33,420 nt of DNA, taken from Alphaproteobacteria bacterium. GTDB lineage: Bacteria > Pseudomonadota > Alphaproteobacteria > UBA9219. Shown piece by piece: positions 16,321 to 23,412 of this stretch. The position numbers and the translations under genes were made by a program. Within the stretch, counting starts at the first letter, position 1. The number at the start of each line of letters is the position of its first letter. The notes below the pieces were generated by a model. That model did not search any database, was not told the origin of the DNA, and worked only from the letters and a program-made list of their open reading frames with translations. The stretch covers positions 1-33,420 of the forward strand of contig JAQUHK010000008.1 in assembly GCA_028683655.1 (NCBI GenBank). The letters run 5' to 3'.

Positions 16321-17390
16321 AGTGTCAGTGCCAATCCGAGGCCGCTGTTGTGGAAGCGCCTGTTAACAAGGGTTCTTCCACCACATGGATTATGACCACG
16401 CTAATCGGGATCGCTCTTTGGTTTGTCCTTTACAGCCAACTCGTCCCCTTCTCGGAATGGATTGTTTCGTTGCTCCCCATAGAAAAAGGAACACATCTGG
16501 CCGAAGCGGTCACCTTCTTCTTTTACGACACGCCCAAGGTTTTGATGCTGCTTACGCTCGTTGTTTTTGTGATGGGGGTTATTCGCAGTTTCTTTTCACC
16601 AGAACGTACGCGCGCTTTACTGGCAGGCAAGAACGAAGGTCTTGGCAATATCGCGGCGGCTTGCCTTGGGATCGTCACGCCGTTTTGTTCTTGCTCTGCT
16701 GTTCCTTTGTTTATCGGCTTTGTCTCGGCGGGCGTTCCTCTGGGTGTGACATTTTCTTTCCTGATTGCCGCGCCGATGGTGAACGAAATTGCGCTCGGCC
16801 TTTTGTTCGGGCTTCTTGGCTGGAAAGTGGCCGCCGCTTATCTCTTCTTTGGCCTTGGCATCGCTATCGTCGCGGGTTGGGTGATTGGGCGTTTCCACCT
16901 TGAAGGCTGGCTGGAAGATTGGGTGCGAAATGCCCGCGCCGGAGCCGTTGCCTTGCCGTCCGAGAAGCTAACATTCGTTGACCGTATCAAGGAAGGCCTT
17001 GTGGCTGTGCGTGAAATCGTAGGCAAAGTCTGGCCGTGGATGATCGCGGGCATTGCAGCCGGAGCCTTTATTCATGGCTATGCGCCAGCCGAGCTTTTGG
17101 CTTCCATTATGGGCAAAGATACATGGTGGTCGGTTCCGGCGGCGGTTGTGGTGGGTATCCCCATGTATTCCAATGCGGCGGGGATCATTCCCGTTGTTGA
17201 AGCTCTTCTCGGCAAAGGCGCAGCGCTTGGAACGGTTCTTTCTTTCATGATGGCCGTGATCGCGCTTTCTCTTCCCGAAGCCATTATCTTGCGCAAAGTT
17301 CTGACGCTGCGTCTTATCGCCGTTTACTTTGGCGTGGTGGGCAGTGGCATTCTGGCTGTGGGCTATCTGTTCAACGCTTTCTTTAGCTGA
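16317..17390 (+). CDS. arsP: ArsP-type organoarsenical efflux permease
   Basis: Inner-membrane permease of the DUF318/ArsP family; characterised members export trivalent organoarsenicals such as methylarsenite. 357 residues, about eight hydrophobic segments. The family hallmark is the Cys-rich membrane motif TPFCSCSAVPLFIGF (around residue 120-135), followed by SAGVPLGVTFSFLIAAPMVNE and a second repeat half, GIPMYSNAAGIIPV. The N-terminus has an extra CxC (MKCQCQ). The start codon overlaps the arsR stop, and the CDF gene begins 6 bases downstream. With arsM across the divergent promoter, it would remove the methylarsenite that ArsM makes. Related permeases in this family may move other metals, so the substrate is by context. 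Confidence 0.88.
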   Translation: MKCQCQSEAAVVEAPVNKGSSTTWIMTTLIGIALWFVLYSQLVPFSEWIVSLLPIEKGTHLAEAVTFFFYDTPKVLMLLTLVVFVMGVIRSFFSPERTRALLAGKNEGLGNIAAACLGIVTPFCSCSAVPLFIGFVSAGVPLGVTFSFLIAAPMVNEIALGLLFGLLGWKVAAAYLFFGLGIAIVAGWVIGRFHLEGWLEDWVRNARAGAVALPSEKLTFVDRIKEGLVAVREIVGKVWPWMIAGIAAGAFIHGYAPAELLASIMGKDTWWSVPAAVVVGIPMYSNAAGIIPVVEALLGKGAALGTVLSFMMAVIALSLPEAIILRKVLTLRLIAVYFGVVGSGILAVGYLFNAFFS

Positions 17391-17396
17391 TCTCTT

Positions 17397-18323
17397 ATGC
17401 ACACCCATGTTCACACGCCGCAGCCGCAAAAGAACTTGAACGCCGCCTTCAAATGGGCTGTGGCGCTGAATGTGGGCTATGTGTTGGTCGAGGCCGGATC
17501 AGGTTTTATGTCCGGCTCACTCGCCTTACTGGCCGATGCCGCGCACAATTTGACGGATGTAGCGGGACTGCTCATGGCATGGGGCGCGGTTGTTGCCGCA
17601 AAGCGTCCGGCCAATGGTCGTTTTACCTATGGCTATGGCCGCGCCACGATTTTGGCGGCTCTTATCAACGCCCTTGTCATCATGCTCGGTGTTGGCGCGG
17701 TGGTATGGGAGGCTGTTCATCGTTTTTCTCAACCCGTCGATGTGTCGGCAGGATTTGTGATGGGCGTTGCAACGCTGGGTATTGTTGTCAACGCGGGAAC
17801 GGCTCTCTTGTTCCGCGCTGAACGCCATGCTGATTTGAATGCCGAAGGCGCGTTCTTGCACATGATGACCGATGCTGCCGTGTCGCTTGGTGTCGTGCTC
17901 GGCGGTGTCGTTGTTTTCTTCACAGGTTGGGCGTGGGTCGATCCCATCGTTGCGATTGGTGTCAGCCTTATGGTTTCCCTTGCGACTTACAGCCTCTTGA
18001 AATCGTCCCTGCGCCTTACGTTGGATGGTGTTCCTTCTTCGGTAAATCGTGACGCCATTAAAGCATGGCTTGAAAAACAAACGGGCGTTGAGGCCGTTCA
18101 CGATCTGCACATATGGGCGCTCAGCACGACCAAGAATGCGCTGACGGCGCACCTTATCATGCCGCAAGGCAGCCCAAACGATGGGTTTCTAGGACATCTT
18201 ACGGAAGAACTGGAAGCGCATTTCAACATCCACCATGCGACGATCCAAGTAGAGCCAAGCAAAACAAACTGCTGCTTATGCGGAAGTGCAGAAGATCAAC
18301 TTCACAGAAAGGAACTCCCATGA
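17397..18323 (+). CDS. Cation diffusion facilitator (CDF) transporter
   Basis: 308 residues, six predicted membrane segments, proton-coupled export of divalent metals such as Zn(II), Co(II) or Cd(II) in known relatives. The metal-site residues are seen in TM2 (LLADAAHNLTDV: Asp, His, Asp) and TM5 (HMMTDAAVSLGVV: His, Asp), the usual HxxxD/DxxxD arrangement of CzcD/ZitB-like proteins. The cytoplasmic C-terminal domain includes VHDLHIWALSTTKNALTAHL. The N-terminus is His-rich (MHTHVHTP) and the C-terminus carries NCCLCGS. It is tightly packed between arsP and the thioredoxin-like gene (4-base overlap with the latter). A zinc-type exporter inside an arsenic operon is uncommon. Confidence 0.92.
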   Translation: MHTHVHTPQPQKNLNAAFKWAVALNVGYVLVEAGSGFMSGSLALLADAAHNLTDVAGLLMAWGAVVAAKRPANGRFTYGYGRATILAALINALVIMLGVGAVVWEAVHRFSQPVDVSAGFVMGVATLGIVVNAGTALLFRAERHADLNAEGAFLHMMTDAAVSLGVVLGGVVVFFTGWAWVDPIVAIGVSLMVSLATYSLLKSSLRLTLDGVPSSVNRDAIKAWLEKQTGVEAVHDLHIWALSTTKNALTAHLIMPQGSPNDGFLGHLTEELEAHFNIHHATIQVEPSKTNCCLCGSAEDQLHRKELP

Positions 18324-18562
18324 AAATCCAAATCCTCGGTACCGGATGCCCCAAATGCAAAGCCTTAAGCGAAGCCGCCGAACACGCCGCGAAAGACCTT
18401 GGCATTGCTTATGAAATCGAGAAAGTCACCGACATTGAAAAGATTATGTCGTTCGGCGTGATGATGACCCCTGCGCTGGTTGTCGATGGCGACGTGAAGG
18501 TTGTCGGCAAAATCCCCGCCGCCGATGAACTGAAAAAGATTCTTTCCAGCGAGTCAAAGTAA
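18320..18562 (+). CDS. Small thioredoxin-like protein (possible ArsE)
   Basis: 80 residues, cytoplasmic, with redox motif GTGCPKC (Cys10, Cys13) right after the first strand and the cis-proline site at MMTPALVVDGDVKVVG. This is the redox-active-disulfide family of small thioredoxin/glutaredoxin-like proteins often found in ars operons. In Shewanella, arsEFG act together on nitro-aromatic arsenicals; this gene lies two positions before ArsF- and ArsG-like genes, so it may be the ArsE partner, an inference from position. Start ATG overlaps the CDF stop; the next gene follows without a gap. Confidence 0.85.
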   Translation: MKIQILGTGCPKCKALSEAAEHAAKDLGIAYEIEKVTDIEKIMSFGVMMTPALVVDGDVKVVGKIPAADELKKILSSESK

Positions 18563-18964
18563 ATGAACGAGGAAACAGAAAATAAATGTGGCTGCAGCTG
18601 TTCAGCGGCTCCGACACTCATCTTTTCCTGCTCAGGTGCAGCCGATGTGGGCGAGTTGTCCGACCGCGCAGCGCGGCAATTAACCCGCGATGGCAAAGGC
18701 AAAATGTTTTGCCTTGCTGGAATCGGCGGGCGTGTCAGCGGCATTATGAAATCCACCGAGGCCGCAGAATCCATTCTCGCGATTGACGGGTGCCCCTTGC
18801 ATTGCGCCAAGAAATGCTTGGAACAAGCGGGGTTCCAGAACTTCAAACACATCGAAGTCACGGCTCTCGGTTTTACCAAAGGCAAGACACCTATCACGGA
18901 TGAAGCTGTTAGCAATGTCGTTGCAGTCGCAGAAAATCACCTCAATCAAGGAACCTGTTCATGA
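18563..18964 (+). CDS. DGC-domain putative zinc-binding protein
   Basis: 133 residues. Contains the Asp-Gly-Cys motif that names the DGC family, AIDGCPLHCAKKC (about residues 73-85), and an N-terminal Cys-rich stretch (NKCGCSCSAAP). The remainder, LIFSCSGAADVGELSDRAAR, also fits the family start. Members recur in arsenic and metal operons but the biochemical role is not established; metal or thiol chemistry is likely from the cysteines. Starts immediately after the thioredoxin-like stop and overlaps arsF by 4 bases. Confidence 0.85.
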   Translation: MNEETENKCGCSCSAAPTLIFSCSGAADVGELSDRAARQLTRDGKGKMFCLAGIGGRVSGIMKSTEAAESILAIDGCPLHCAKKCLEQAGFQNFKHIEVTALGFTKGKTPITDEAVSNVVAVAENHLNQGTCS

Positions 18965-19548
18965 ATATCAAAAAGATTGCCACCGCTTTCCTTATCCTTT
19001 TTGTCGTCGCCAGCGTCGGCACCATTGTCGCCAAGGAAAGGGGCGCGCAACCAGTGCCGCAAGCTGCCGCCGTAGCGCCAGCCACAGAGATTGTCGCTCA
19101 GCCCGTCGCAGCCCCAACGGAAGAACAACCTGTTTCTACCGCGCCTGTGCAAGCGCAAAACGTGCTTTCTGCGCCTGCTGCGCCAACCGTTCAGGAAAAG
19201 GCGGCACCTGCGAAAGTTGTCGCTTACTACTTCCACGGCAATATGCGCTGCACGACGTGTAAGAAGATTGAGGCTTTAACAACAGAAGCCATCGAAACAG
19301 GTTTTGCGGATGACATCAAAGCAGGTCGCGTGGAGCTGAAGGTCGTTAATGTTGAGGAATCTGGTAACGAGCATTATATCCAAGACTATCAATTAGCCTC
19401 TCGCTCTGTTGTTGTCGCCAGCTATGAAGGCGAGGCACAAAAAGACTGGAAGCGCCTAGATGCCGTCTGGCAGCTTACAGGCAACAAAGAGGCGTTCATT
19501 CGTCTGATCCAAGATGAGACGACGGCTTTGCTAAAGGGCAAGAATTGA
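18961..19548 (+). CDS. arsF: ArsF-like exported thioredoxin-fold protein
   Basis: 195 residues. N-terminal signal or anchor (KKIATAFLILFVVASVGTIV) followed by a ~60-residue Ala/Pro/Gln-rich linker, then a thioredoxin-fold domain with YYFHGNMRCTTC (Cys97, Cys100) and KIEALTTEAIE. This FHGNxRCxTC signature is that of the ArsF family, described as a subunit for reduction of nitrophenyl arsenicals. Its periplasmic or membrane-tethered position suits electron delivery from or to the neighbouring DsbD/CcdA-like ArsG. Overlaps the DGC gene by 4 bases; stop shared by one base with the arsG start. Confidence 0.82.
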   Translation: MNIKKIATAFLILFVVASVGTIVAKERGAQPVPQAAAVAPATEIVAQPVAAPTEEQPVSTAPVQAQNVLSAPAAPTVQEKAAPAKVVAYYFHGNMRCTTCKKIEALTTEAIETGFADDIKAGRVELKVVNVEESGNEHYIQDYQLASRSVVVASYEGEAQKDWKRLDAVWQLTGNKEAFIRLIQDETTALLKGKN

Positions 19549-20243
19549 TGAATGAATATGCTCTCGCCATAGCCTCGGCCTTCTGGCTTGGTGTTCTAAC
19601 GTCCATCAGCCCATGCCCCTTGGCCACAAACGTCGCCGCTATGTCTTTTGTGGGGCGACGCGTGGGAAGTCCGAGGCGCGTGTTTCTTGCAGGGGCGCTT
19701 TATACAGGTGGGCGCGCGCTGACCTATGGGCTGCTTGGCGTTATTCTGGTTAGCAGCCTGCTATCCGCACCTTGGCTGTCAAACCTCCTGCAAAAATACA
19801 TGAACCTTGCACTGGGGCCGCTTATGATCCTTGTAGGCATGGTTTTGCTTGAGATGATAACCTTCAAAGTCGGCAATGGCGGCATAGGCGACGGCCTTCG
19901 TAAAAAACTGGAGCATATGGGCTTCTGGGGTGCGGGCTTACTCGGCATCGTCTTTGCCTTATCCTTTTGCCCAACCTCGGCGGCTTTGTTCTTTGGCAGC
20001 TTGATCCCCTTAGCGCTCAAACAGGAATCTGGCCTTGCTCTGCCGACTATTTATGGTATCGCCACAGGTCTGCCCGTCTTGCTCTTTGCCGTTCTCATCG
20101 CAATGGGCGCGAAGAAAGTTGGTAAGGCTTATGACCGCATCGTCCATTTCGAACATTGGGCGCGTAAGATCACGGGCGGCATTTTTATTGCTGTCGGTAT
20201 CTATTACTGCCTGACCTTGGTGTTCGGGGTATCATTCACCTGA
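19548..20243 (+). CDS. arsG: ArsG-like membrane transporter (CcdA/DsbD-like fold)
   Basis: 231 residues from the ATG at 19548 (a TTG one codon earlier is also possible). Six or so membrane segments with the paired cysteines of the CcdA/DsbD fold: Cys23 in [15 protein letters not shown] and Cys141 in [15 protein letters not shown]. ArsG proteins are reported as efflux permeases for amino-aromatic arsenicals and act together with ArsE and ArsF. The conserved cysteine pair also allows an electron-transfer role towards the extracytoplasmic ArsF domain; sequence alone does not decide. It overlaps the arsF stop by one base and is 11 bases before acr3. Confidence 0.82.
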   Translation: MNEYALAIASAFWLGVLTSISPCPLATNVAAMSFVGRRVGSPRRVFLAGALYTGGRALTYGLLGVILVSSLLSAPWLSNLLQKYMNLALGPLMILVGMVLLEMITFKVGNGGIGDGLRKKLEHMGFWGAGLLGIVFALSFCPTSAALFFGSLIPLALKQESGLALPTIYGIATGLPVLLFAVLIAMGAKKVGKAYDRIVHFEHWARKITGGIFIAVGIYYCLTLVFGVSFT

Positions 20244-20254
20244 AAGGAAATCTC

Positions 20255-21307
20255 ATGTCACAGCCATCAGCCAAACGCCTTTCTTTCCTCGACCGTTTCC
20301 TGACGCTTTGGATATTTTTGGCCATGGCAGTCGGCGTCTCTATAGGTGCATTTTCTCCGAATGCCCCCGCGTTTCTCAACAGCCTGTCCGTCGGCACGAC
20401 CAATATCCCGATTGCCATCGGCCTTATCCTGATGATGTATCCGCCATTGGCACGGGTGAAATATGAAGAGCTTCCCGTCGTGTTCAAGGATTGGAAAATC
20501 CTTCTCCTCTCGCTCGTTCAGAACTGGATCATTGGCCCCGTTTTGATGTTTGGTCTTGCCGCGTTCTTCCTGCACGACCAACCGGAATATATGACGGGTC
20601 TTGTGCTGATCGGTCTTGCGCGCTGTATCGCTATGGTGATTGTCTGGAACCAGCTTGCGGAAGGCGATAACCAATACGCCGCCGCGCTTGTCGCCTTTAA
20701 CAGCGTGTTTCAGCTTCTGTTCTTCAGCGTATATGCGTGGTTTTTCCTTTCCGTCCTGCCGCAGCTTGTAGGGATGGAGGGCCGGATGGTCGATGTCAGC
20801 TTTCAGACTATCGCTGAAAGCGTGTTCATCTATCTCGGCATACCCTTTATCGGCGGCTTTGTCTCTCGCAAGGTGCTCATAAAAACAAAGGGACATGATT
20901 GGTTTCAGACGAAGTTTCTGCCCAAGGTCAATCCTATAACGTTAATCGCACTTCTGTTCACCATCGTAGCCATGTTCTCTCTCAAAGGCGACATGGTCAT
21001 GAAGCTGCCGATGGATGTGGTTCGCATCGCCATTCCTTTGACGGTGTATTTTGTCGTGATGTTTGTGGTCAGTTTTGTAATGGGCAAAATGATCGGCGCA
21101 ACCTACGGCAAAACAACCGCCGCCGCTTTCACAGCGGCCAGCAATAACTTTGAGCTGGCCATAGCCGTTGCCATCGCAGCCTTCGGTCTTGCATCCCCCA
21201 TTGCCTTTGCCGCTGTAATCGGCCCGCTTGTCGAGGTTCCTGTACTAATAAGTTTGGTAGGTGTAGCTTTATGGCTTCGAAAGAGGCTGTTTCAACATAC
21301 ATCCTAG
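20255..21307 (+). CDS. arsB: ACR3-family arsenite efflux transporter
   Basis: Inner-membrane exporter of As(III), 350 residues, about ten membrane segments. The family cysteine is in [20 protein letters not shown] (Cys124), and the conserved glutamate is in [15 protein letters not shown]. Good ribosome-binding site AAAGGAAATCTC. Last gene of the rightward operon. It belongs to the ACR3 type rather than the Escherichia coli ArsB type, although NCBI-style naming uses arsB for both (acr3 would be equally valid). No ArsA ATPase is nearby, so transport should be driven by the proton gradient. Confidence 0.95.
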   Translation: MSQPSAKRLSFLDRFLTLWIFLAMAVGVSIGAFSPNAPAFLNSLSVGTTNIPIAIGLILMMYPPLARVKYEELPVVFKDWKILLLSLVQNWIIGPVLMFGLAAFFLHDQPEYMTGLVLIGLARCIAMVIVWNQLAEGDNQYAAALVAFNSVFQLLFFSVYAWFFLSVLPQLVGMEGRMVDVSFQTIAESVFIYLGIPFIGGFVSRKVLIKTKGHDWFQTKFLPKVNPITLIALLFTIVAMFSLKGDMVMKLPMDVVRIAIPLTVYFVVMFVVSFVMGKMIGATYGKTTAAAFTAASNNFELAIAVAIAAFGLASPIAFAAVIGPLVEVPVLISLVGVALWLRKRLFQHTS

Positions 21308-21443
21308 AATTTTCGCTCTTGTTTTTCCCGTATTCGGTTAAAGGCATGGCCAAGGCCGCCTTGAAAGGCTATCCGAGCGTGGGAGGCAGAATCTTGTTGA
21401 GATTCAAGATGTCTTGTATATGATGCGTTCTAACTGCGTCAAC
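21308..21443. other. Element right end with latent recombinase tail
   Basis: No gene is seen in the current arrangement. On the minus strand, a frame continuous with the attachment core runs from 21449 down to a TAG at 21369-21371 without a stop. If the element excised and the two sites were joined, the recombinase would read PLVDAVRTHH...LPPTLG (26 residues) after its TGG-CGT codons instead of the 16 tRNA-derived residues. Confidence 0.4.
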
Positions 21444-21465
21444 TAGGGGACGCCATTCTGGATTA
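21444..21465 (+). other. Putative attachment site, right
   Basis: TAGGGGACGCCATT followed by CTGGATTA, matching 6320-6341 at 19 of 22 positions. Only the last 12 bases of the tRNA plus flank are reproduced; upstream sequence does not resemble tRNA-Glu. It abuts the IS remnant three bases later. Confidence 0.5.
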
Positions 21466-21468
21466 GTG

Positions 21469-21546
21469 GGCTCTACCCCAAAGGATGGGGCAAGGGGTTG
21501 AGGTTATCATAGCGAGGCCTCTTTGAGGTGGCCACACAAAACAATC
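21469..21546 (+). repeat. Tandem 78-bp duplication of an IS end, copy 1
   Basis: Identical to 21547-21624 except for one base (GCGAGG versus GCGGGG). Begins GGCTCTACCCCAAAGGATGG, resembling an ISL3-family terminal inverted repeat, and includes an extra copy of the last codons of the transposase (HLKEASL and stop, minus strand). Confidence 0.85.
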
Positions 21547-21624
21547 GGCTCTACCCCAAAGGATGGGGCAAGGGGTTGAGGTTATCATAGCGGGGCCTCT
21601 TTGAGGTGGCCACACAAAACAATC
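21547..21624 (+). repeat. Tandem 78-bp duplication of an IS end, copy 2
   Basis: Second copy, contiguous with the transposase fragment; contains its final codons and stop (HLKEAPL) on the minus strand. Duplication of a whole IS end including the terminal repeat suggests replication slippage or an aberrant transposition. Confidence 0.85.
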
Positions 21625-21998
21625 ACACGCAGTCTGTAATTCTCGAAGTTCCTGAAGCCGTAAGCCCTTCGCTGGATGAGTTTCATTTTGCGATGAAAGC
21701 CTTCGGTTGGGCCGTTTGAGTAAGGCACGGTGAACATGCGCAAGATTTCTGTTCCCCATGATTTCAACGTTTTGCCAAGTGTTTGAAACAGATCGAACCC
21801 CGTGCCTTCCAGCTGGGCAAGAAAGCGCATAAACAGCTCGATCAGGCCTTCTTTCTTGATGGCGTTGCGGCTTTTGTTTTTGGTCATCAGGAACGCTTTG
21901 AGCTCTTCCTTGAAGAGATAGAGGTTGTGAATGGCAGGCTGCTTTTTGAAGTGGCTGAGCGTGCGTTTTGGCTCTACGTTCTGGACTGGTCGAAACAA
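21585..21998 (-). pseudogene. ISL3-family transposase, C-terminal fragment
   Basis: About 137 residues remain of a ~400-residue DDE transposase. The C-terminal catalytic part is recognisable: TVPYSNGPTEGFHRKMKLIQ then RRAYGFRNFENYRLRVI, with the final catalytic Glu in PTEG. The N-terminal DNA-binding region and the first catalytic acids are missing; upstream, the frame meets a stop and then the YchJ-like gene. The stop codon lies within the duplicated IS end. Non-functional relic. Confidence 0.88.
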
Positions 21999-22015
21999 CT
22001 ATAACAAGGTTAGCT

Positions 22016-22498
22016 ATGTCTCTTTGTCCGTGTGGGTCTGGGAAGGATCTGAATTTGTGCTGTAAGCCGTTGCTCGACGGCATGGCACCGTCAACGCCGG
22101 AATCTCTGGTCAGGGCCAGATACAGCGCGCATGTCTTGGGCAAGATCGAGTTTATTGAAAAAAGCAGCGTTGGTCGCGCCAAAGCTGAATTCAGCCGTCA
22201 AGACACCGAACGGTTCTTGAAGGATTCGACGTGGAACGGGCTTGAAATCCACCGGACCGAGAGCAGCGGGCCAGAAGATGAAACAGGAGTGGTTGAACTA
22301 ACCTTCCGTATGACGCATAAGGGAGAAGATTACGAACAACGCGAAACGGCTTTTTTCGAAAAAATCAAGGGATGCTGGTTTTACGAAAACAGTACCCTAA
22401 ACCAAAAGAAAGATCCCATCAGGGTCGCACAAACCGGACGGAATGCCTCGTGTCCCTGTGGGTCGGGCAAAAAGTTCAAGAAGTGTTGTGGCAGCTGA
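22016..22498 (+). CDS. YchJ-family SEC-C motif protein
   Basis: 160 residues from the ATG at 22016 (AAGG upstream); the longer frame starting at 21968 enters the IS remnant. SEC-C zinc motifs sit at both ends: LCPCGSGKDLNLCC at residues 3-16 and SCPCGSGKKFKKCC near the C-terminus. Between them is the NTF2-like domain typical of YchJ/UPF0225 proteins (SLVRARYSAHVLGKIEFIE; FLKDSTWNGLEI). The function of the family is not established; SEC-C motifs bind zinc and can contact nucleic acid or protein. It is 12 bases upstream of the cysteine-cluster gene, probably one transcript. Confidence 0.9.
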   Translation: MSLCPCGSGKDLNLCCKPLLDGMAPSTPESLVRARYSAHVLGKIEFIEKSSVGRAKAEFSRQDTERFLKDSTWNGLEIHRTESSGPEDETGVVELTFRMTHKGEDYEQRETAFFEKIKGCWFYENSTLNQKKDPIRVAQTGRNASCPCGSGKKFKKCCGS

Positions 22499-22510
22499 AC
22501 AGGAGCCAGT

Positions 22511-23275
22511 ATGTCTGAACAACGCTTCGCTTGCACCGCGTGCGGGAAATGCTGTTACGGTTGGCTTCCGCTTTCGCTTGACGAGGCCTTGGCTCATGCG
22601 GACAAGTTTCCTTTGGCAATAGCCCTGACGCCCGTCAAGCCGAGTGAGCGACACTATAAAGTAACGACGCACCTGGGCACAGTCTTTCAGCTTCCCTCAC
22701 GACAGAAAATCGCGCTCTCGATGATGCCGATCGCCTATATACCGGCCTCTTGCGCCTGCCCCGCGCTGACAGACGACAACCTTTGCGCCATTCACCGCGC
22801 AAAACCCATGCGCTGTCGGACCATGCCCTTCTATCCCTATCGCGACGAAGCACATCAAATGGATTTGCTTGTACCTCGCAAGGGGTGGGGCTGTGATACC
22901 GGCCCTACTGCCCCCGTCGTTTATCGGGATAAGCGCATCGTCGATCCCTCCGCCTTTAAGGCGGAACGTGCGTCCTTGCTAGACGATGCCCCTGCCCTCC
23001 GCGCTTATGTTGACAGGCTTCTGAAGTTTGTCCCGTCCATACAAGGCCGGGTCATGAAAGCCGCACAAAGCAGGATCGCGGGCCGCGTTATCGTAAGCTT
23101 GTCGTCCTTTCTACGAACGGACCAACGCATGAGTCTGGAAGCTTTTGCGATCAAACAACACCCCGTTCTTGAGGCGTGGATTGCAAAGACAGAAAGCGAT
23201 GCTGGCGCAGCGGAATACACAACGTACTACCGCGAAGCGGCATCTGACCTTGAGGGCTTCATCGCGAAGGGATGA
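22511..23275 (+). CDS. YkgJ-family cysteine cluster protein
   Basis: 254 residues, cytoplasmic. The N-terminal CTACGKCC motif (residues 8-15) and later cysteines (CACPALTDDNLCAIHRAKPMRC) form the CxxCxxCC metal-binding cluster of the YkgJ/zinc-or-iron-chelating family. The C-terminal half is helical and unassigned. AGGAGCC before the ATG is a good ribosome-binding site. Role unknown; related proteins have been linked to metal-dependent modification. Downstream 137 bases to tpsA contain nothing recognisable. Confidence 0.88.
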   Translation: MSEQRFACTACGKCCYGWLPLSLDEALAHADKFPLAIALTPVKPSERHYKVTTHLGTVFQLPSRQKIALSMMPIAYIPASCACPALTDDNLCAIHRAKPMRCRTMPFYPYRDEAHQMDLLVPRKGWGCDTGPTAPVVYRDKRIVDPSAFKAERASLLDDAPALRAYVDRLLKFVPSIQGRVMKAAQSRIAGRVIVSLSSFLRTDQRMSLEAFAIKQHPVLEAWIAKTESDAGAAEYTTYYREAASDLEGFIAKG

Positions 23276-23412
23276 CAACTAGTCGTTTACCCTATCTCAT
23301 TCGGCTATATGTTTCTTCACTTTACATATTGAAAAAACTTCCTCCAAGCGTACAACACTCAGAACAACGATATCCAAAGCCAACAAATAACAGGCTCTCC
23401 CCCGACTCCCCC

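Larger units (their letters stand above)
6332..21454. mobile_element. Candidate integrative element carrying arsenic resistance
   Basis: About 15.1 kb between the tRNA-Glu 3' end and a near-repeat of it. The recombinase is at one end with its gene pointing into the tRNA, as expected for an integrase next to its attachment site. Cargo is an arsenic detoxification locus plus unknown small genes. Boundaries are inferred from the imperfect 22-bp pair at 6320-6341 and 21444-21465 and could be off by a few bases. No conjugation, replication or excisionase genes were recognised, so it is either mobilised by another element or reduced. Confidence 0.6.

Noticed and set aside
21469-21624. CRISPR or satellite array
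   Set aside because: Only two copies of 78 bp without spacers, and each contains transposase codons and an IS end.
21463-22182. Minus-strand frame of 239 codons across the IS remnant
   Set aside because: A shadow frame: the ISL3 transposase and YchJ-like proteins are in other frames and are recognisable, while this one contains the duplicated 78-bp unit translated twice with no family resemblance.
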